Shown here: one piece after another, positions 60,206-64,000 of the stretch | Position numbering within the stretch: the stretch's first letter is position 1 | Layout of the letters: every line of letters starts with the position of its first letter | NCBI RefSeq assembly: GCF_004402215.1 | Contig: NZ_SOEZ01000039.1 | Location: 1 to 64,000 of the forward strand | DNA from: Cryobacterium tagatosivorans | Lineage (GTDB): Bacteria; Actinomycetota; Actinomycetes; Actinomycetales; Microbacteriaceae | Direction of reading: 5' to 3' | Length of the DNA stretch: 64,000 bases | The notes under the pieces: generated by a model | What the model saw: only the letters and a program-made list of their open reading frames with translations | The model's database searches: none | Told to the model about the DNA's origin: nothing | Made by a program: the position numbers and the translations under genes

Positions 60206-60817
60206 TCAGGCGGCGCGCGGAACCACCGGCGGACCCCGATACCGCCGGGAGGATAGCAGGACGGCCAGGTCCCGGGGTGCGAAGACGACGGCCGTGGTCG
60301 GCGTGGTGCGCGGCGCGGCGGGGCGGCCGGCGGCCAGGCTGTCGGCCAGGCGACGGATGACAACGCGCGCCGCCCGGAACAGCGCACGCACGGCCGCCCC
60401 GCCGTGGCGGAGCGCGGCGATGGTCAGGACGGCCGCCACGGCGTGCGCGAGCCACATGGCGGAGCCGTGGGCGGGATGCGCCGGGGAGCCAGGCCCGACC
60501 AGGGCGAGGGCGCCGGAGTGTGCGTGCGCCCCGGCGGCCGGGTCCGACCCGGTCACGAGGGCGCCGCCGGGCCCGCCGAACGAGAACAGGCCGTGGAAGA
60601 TCAGCTGGCTGGCCAGCACAGAGACGCTGACTCGCCAGAGCGACGGGGTGCGCCCGGACAATCCGATGGAGATGAGGCCGGCGAAGGCGAGGGAGAGCAC
60701 CAGGGCCAGGACCCCCGGGCCGGGACCGCCGCCGAGGGTGTGCGACAGCGCGGCGACGAACACGGAGAAGGCTGCGGTGGACCACCCGCGGGCGACGCGC
60801 GCCCAGCGTGTGCTCAT
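60206..60817 (-). CDS. His-containing multi-pass membrane protein of the copper cluster
   Basis: Two hundred and three residues, 4 predicted helices (about 12-28, 33-52, 62-80, 118-138). The loop before the last helix is rich in His/Gly/Ala (AGAHAHSGALALVGPGSPAHPAHGSAMW), and the C-terminus is basic. It has no clear family name. Placement directly upstream of ycnI and copC, and the His-rich outer loop, suggest metal handling. Such proteins recur beside ycnI in actinobacteria. Function inferred only. Confidence 0.7.
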   Translation of the reverse strand: MSTRWARVARGWSTAAFSVFVAALSHTLGGGPGPGVLALVLSLAFAGLISIGLSGRTPSLWRVSVSVLASQLIFHGLFSFGGPGGALVTGSDPAAGAHAHSGALALVGPGSPAHPAHGSAMWLAHAVAAVLTIAALRHGGAAVRALFRAARVVIRRLADSLAAGRPAAPRTTPTTAVVFAPRDLAVLLSSRRYRGPPVVPRAA

Positions 60818-60873
60818 GGTGTCTCCTCGCGACTCGTCCCTTCATCGTACCGGCCGAGGTCGCGGGTGGAGGC

Positions 60874-60906
60874 GGTGCCCGGCCGCCGGGGAGGCGGCCG
60901 GGCACC
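60874..60906 (-). terminator. hairpin after the nuclease/nucleotidase gene
   Basis: A perfect 14-bp stem, GGTGCCCGGCCGCC (60874-60887) with GGCGGCCGGGCACC (60893-60906), with a 5-nt loop, 5 bases beyond the stop at 60911. There is no T-run, as is common for high-GC terminators. Confidence 0.75.
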
Positions 60907-60910
60907 GGCC

Positions 60911-63900
60911 CTACGGCGCCGTGATGCTGATCGGGGCCAGCGCCCTGGTGCCGGAGCCCGGGACGGTGACCACGAGCTGCTGGGCTCCGGAGACCCCGCC
61001 GGGGATGGTGATCGACACGGTCGCCCGGCCCACCTCATCCGTCGTGTTGACGATGACCGGGTCGATCGGCGCGGTGCCCAGCGAGGTTGCGCCGAGCGCG
61101 ACGTCCACGAGCCCCAGGACCGGCTCGCCCGCGCTGAACAGCAGCGAGGACAGCGACACGGTGACGACGTCTCCCGCGCTGTACCCGTTGGCGTCCGCGG
61201 CGCTCAGTGCCACTCCGACCGCGCGTTGGGCGTAGTCGGGCGAGGCCGTCCCTGTGGCGGCGAAGTAGTCGACCATCGACTGGAGGTCGACCTTGCCGGA
61301 GTCGGCCCGGGCGGTCCCGGAGGCGAGCGTGGTGAAGTTGTCTCCGCCGGAGGCGAGGAACGAGTTCACGACGACCCGGTGGATGTCGGCCGGCTGCACC
61401 TCAGTCCCGTTGAGGAACACGTGCGTGATTCTGCCGCCCGCGGCCGCCGTCGGATCGTAGGTGTAGGTCAGTTCCTTCGACACCCCGAGCTTGAGGAACG
61501 GCCTGCTGGAGCCCGAGGGCTGCCACTGCTGCTCCAGGACCTGCCGGATCTGCGTACCGGTGAGGTTCATGGTGACCAGCGTGTTGGCGAACGGCTGGAC
61601 GGCCGCGGCCTCCCGGTAGGTGACGTTGCCGTCGGGGTCGCCGGCACCCGAACTCAGGAACTTCACGTCGGCGCGCAGCCCGCCCGGGTTCATGAACGCG
61701 ATCTCGGCTCCCGCCGGCGCCGTCGCCCAGAGCTGTACGTCGGCGACGAAGTTGCCGAGGGTGGACTCACCGCCGCGGTTCTCGCTGCCGTTGGCCTGCC
61801 TGGCCCGGTTGAAGTCGGCCGTGACCTGGCCGACTTTGACCGCGCCGAGCGGGGCCGCCTGGGCCACCGCGGCGGCGACCACCTGGGCGACCGCGGCGTC
61901 GGCCGGGTAGAGGGCCACCGGCGGGTTCTTGGTGGAGTCCATCAGCGGCAGGATGGAGTTGCTGATCGAGACGAGCTTCTTCCTCACCGGGTCCCAGGAG
62001 ATGTCCATCCGGCCGAAGAACTCGCCGTACTGCCCGGAGGAGATGACCGGCCGGCCGTTGACGACGTGGTTGTAGGCGAGGTGGGTGTGCCCGGAGACGA
62101 TGGCGTTGACGTCCGAGTCGACGCCGGTGACGATCCGGCCGAACGACGAGTTGTCGGTGGCGGTACTGACATTCGTCGTCGCGGCCCCCTCGTGCACGAG
62201 CAGGATGACGACATCCGCCTCGCCGTTGGCCGGGTTCTTGTCTCGCAGGTTGTCGGCGACCCGGTTGGTTTCCACGGTGACGTCGCGGATCTCCAGGTTG
62301 GCGATGCCGGCCGGGCTCACCAGCGAGGGCAGTTCGTTGGTGACCGCCCCGATGAAGCCGACCGAGACGCCGTTGAAGTCCTGCACGTAGTACTCCGGGA
62401 GGGCCGGCTTGCCGGTGGTCCGGTCGTAGACGTTGGCCCCCAGGTACTCCCATTGGGCCCGCGGGATCACCCGGTCCCTCAGGTCGGCGAAGCCCTGGTC
62501 GAACTCGTGGTTGCCGACCGCGGACACGTCGAGGCCGGCCAGGTTGAGGGCGTCGATGGTCGGGTTGTCCTGCTGGATGAACGAGGTGAAGGTCGAGGCC
62601 CCGATCAGGTCGCCCGCCGCGGCGAAGACCGTGTTCGGGTTCTTGGCGCGAACCTGCTTCACCGCGCTGGCGAGTGCCGCGGCACCGCCGGAGGCTCCGC
62701 TCTGCTCCAGGCGCCCGTGGAAGTCGTTCACGGTGACGACGTTGACGTCCACCGGGAGCACGTTCTTCGAGATGCCGATCTTGATCGGGTCGTGGTCGCT
62801 GGACCGGTAGGGCGTTCCGGCCTCCGCGGCGTCGAACTCGTATCCGCGGTCTCCCCATTCGGCCGAGTTGATGCCCCAGATCCCGGCGCCGGTGATCGAG
62901 GCGGCCAGGCTGGGCGTCGCGATCGCGTGGTCGAGCGAGCCGAGCTCGCCGTCGAAGGTGTAGGTGTACTGGCCGGGGGCCTTCGCCCGCACCAGGTCGA
63001 CGTAGCCCGCCCGGGCGAAGACGTTCATCGGGTCTTCCTCGGTGTAAGCGTTGAAGTCGCCGAGCAGCAGGACGTCGTCGCTGCCGGATGACTGCTGGAG
63101 GTCGCCGACGAACGTCACGAGGGCCTGGGCCTCCTCGACCCGCTCGGCGTTGAACCGGCCCTGCCCGTCGGCCGGCTCGGCGCCGGTGCCGCTCTTCGAC
63201 TTGAAGTGGTTGGCGACGACGGTGACGGTCTTCGGGCCGAAGGTGAAGGTCTGGGCGATGGGCTCGCGTGCAATGTCCCAGACGGTCTCGTCGACCTGGG
63301 TGCGGCTGGCACCGCGCGGCGTGAGCTCGGACTTCCGGTAGATGATCGCGGTGGTGATCGCGTCGGTGATCGCCGGGTCGCCCAGCGCGGCGGGCGTGCG
63401 CACGTAGTCCCAGACGTTCTTCTTGCCCAGCGCGGCGTTCAGGCCGCTCACCAGGTCGGCGACGGCGGTGTCGATCGGCTTGCCCAGCTTGATCGAGTTT
63501 TCGATTTCCATCAGGCTGACGACGTCCGCGTCGAGGCCGTTGATGGCCGCGACGATCTTGGACTTCTGGATGGCGAAGTCGGCGCTGGTGGCCGCGCCAC
63601 GGGCGGCCGGGTTCTCGCTGCGGAGCGTCGTGAAGTAGTTGAAGACGTTGAAGGAGGCGGCCTGGATGTCGCCGCCCACCGCGGGGGCGGCGGCCGGGCG
63701 CGGGTTCGCCGCGGCGAAGACCGGCTTGGCGAGGGCTGGGCTCGCGTCGGTGATCGGCAGGGTCGGCTGCAGGCGCCAGTCGTCGAAGCCGTAGGACAGC
63801 ACGAGGGGCTCGCCGGGGAAGGTGACGGTGTCGCCGACCCGCACGACCCGGTCGGCCGTGAAGTAGGGCTGCTCGCCGATGTGCGCGCTGTTGCCGACCT

Positions 63901-64000
63901 GGATGCTGTAGCCGTCGTCGAGGAGCACCCGGTTGGCCCGGTTCGACGCGGCGATCGCGGTGGCGTCGGGTCCCGGCGGCACCTGCTCGGTGCTCTTCAC
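60911..64000 (-). CDS. ExeM/NucH-like extracellular nuclease fused to a 5'-nucleotidase (partial)
   Basis: One thousand and twenty-nine residues are visible; the N-terminus, including any signal peptide, lies beyond the right edge. First comes the end of an OB/beta region, then an endonuclease/exonuclease/phosphatase domain (about 105-415) with ASFNVFNYFT, DVVSLMEIEN, LLGDFNAY and SSDHDPI. Next is a calcineurin-like metallophosphatase (about 420-700) with VTVNDFHGRLEQSG, VGNHEFDQG and VSGHTHLAYN, then a 5'-nucleotidase C-terminal domain (about 740-905) with RGGESTLGNFVADVQLW and NPGGLRADV. Ig-like domains end the protein. It degrades extracellular DNA/RNA and dephosphorylates the nucleotides for phosphate and nucleoside scavenging. 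Confidence 0.92.
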   Translation of the reverse strand: MKSTEQVPPGPDATAIAASNRANRVLLDDGYSIQVGNSAHIGEQPYFTADRVVRVGDTVTFPGEPLVLSYGFDDWRLQPTLPITDASPALAKPVFAAANPRPAAAPAVGGDIQAASFNVFNYFTTLRSENPAARGAATSADFAIQKSKIVAAINGLDADVVSLMEIENSIKLGKPIDTAVADLVSGLNAALGKKNVWDYVRTPAALGDPAITDAITTAIIYRKSELTPRGASRTQVDETVWDIAREPIAQTFTFGPKTVTVVANHFKSKSGTGAEPADGQGRFNAERVEEAQALVTFVGDLQQSSGSDDVLLLGDFNAYTEEDPMNVFARAGYVDLVRAKAPGQYTYTFDGELGSLDHAIATPSLAASITGAGIWGINSAEWGDRGYEFDAAEAGTPYRSSDHDPIKIGISKNVLPVDVNVVTVNDFHGRLEQSGASGGAAALASAVKQVRAKNPNTVFAAAGDLIGASTFTSFIQQDNPTIDALNLAGLDVSAVGNHEFDQGFADLRDRVIPRAQWEYLGANVYDRTTGKPALPEYYVQDFNGVSVGFIGAVTNELPSLVSPAGIANLEIRDVTVETNRVADNLRDKNPANGEADVVILLVHEGAATTNVSTATDNSSFGRIVTGVDSDVNAIVSGHTHLAYNHVVNGRPVISSGQYGEFFGRMDISWDPVRKKLVSISNSILPLMDSTKNPPVALYPADAAVAQVVAAAVAQAAPLGAVKVGQVTADFNRARQANGSENRGGESTLGNFVADVQLWATAPAGAEIAFMNPGGLRADVKFLSSGAGDPDGNVTYREAAAVQPFANTLVTMNLTGTQIRQVLEQQWQPSGSSRPFLKLGVSKELTYTYDPTAAAGGRITHVFLNGTEVQPADIHRVVVNSFLASGGDNFTTLASGTARADSGKVDLQSMVDYFAATGTASPDYAQRAVGVALSAADANGYSAGDVVTVSLSSLLFSAGEPVLGLVDVALGATSLGTAPIDPVIVNTTDEVGRATVSITIPGGVSGAQQLVVTVPGSGTRALAPISITAP

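Noticed and set aside
60404..63091. 895-codon plus-strand open frame across the copper and nuclease genes
   Set aside because: Complement of the nuclease/nucleotidase domains, repetitive Gly/Val/Arg composition.

Overview
The window comes from a high-GC Gram-positive actinobacterium, most likely a member of the Microbacteriaceae. Supporting signs are very high GC with strong third-position G/C, many GTG/TTG starts, ATGA/GTGA translational coupling, a DipZ-type CcdA-thioredoxin fusion, YcnI/CopC copper proteins, a FAS1 lipoprotein and an actinobacterial exopolysaccharide (EPS) gene set. The genus is not resolved.

Layout. 1-928: the N-terminal part of a secreted coiled-coil wall protein that runs off the left edge. 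1198-1572: tRNA-Glu, tRNA-Asp and tRNA-Phe with two intrinsic terminators. About 1.6-45.6 kb: one very large EPS/cell-surface glycan island. It holds a polyprenyl-phosphate sugar-1-phosphate transferase, a WecG/TagA transferase, WecC- and WecB-type enzymes, about nine further glycosyltransferases, two Wzx-like flippases, two Wzy-like polymerases, three Wzz-like proteins (one fused to a BY-kinase) and an LMW tyrosine phosphatase. It also has an amino-sugar operon (Gfo/Idh dehydrogenase, SDR epimerase, two DegT aminotransferases, PglD-like acetyltransferase), a CDP-alcohol phosphotransferase, a TagD-like cytidylyltransferase, an acyltransferase, and four secreted proteins (two beta-helix, two paralogous propeller/Fn3 proteins). 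45.6-57 kb: housekeeping genes (zinc peptidase, prolyl aminopeptidase, ABC exporter, VOC protein, acyl-CoA oxidase, methyltransferase, RecQ, DipZ). 57-64 kb: the remains of a TetR/MFS pair, a FAS1 lipoprotein, a copper-linked YcnI/CopC/His-rich membrane set and a large extracellular nuclease/5'-nucleotidase cut by the right edge.

How it fits together. The sugar transferase probably primes the lipid carrier. WecB/WecC-type enzymes supply ManNAc/ManNAcA-type donors for the WecG-family transferase. The operon at 17.2-24.9 kb supplies acylated amino sugars. Wzx, Wzy and Wzz then export and polymerise the repeat unit, with the BY-kinase and LMW-PTP as the likely phosphorylation switch. The secreted beta-helix and propeller proteins probably act on or bind the finished polymer.

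Most unusual observations. (1) Two distant EPS operons start with paralogous leaders: a 29-nt block (28/29 identical), a GC hairpin, an identical 28-nt block carrying the ribosome binding site, and an Arg-rich small ORF of exactly 41 codons whose stop overlaps the start of the next gene. (2) Four EPS promoters carry a CCCCC-N4/5-GGGGG box (degenerate in one) centred about 35 bp upstream of the putative -10 centre, which suggests a shared, unidentified regulator. (3) A three-way-junction-like structure lies upstream of ycnI. (4) A 429-bp element with nested inverted repeats lies upstream of recQ.
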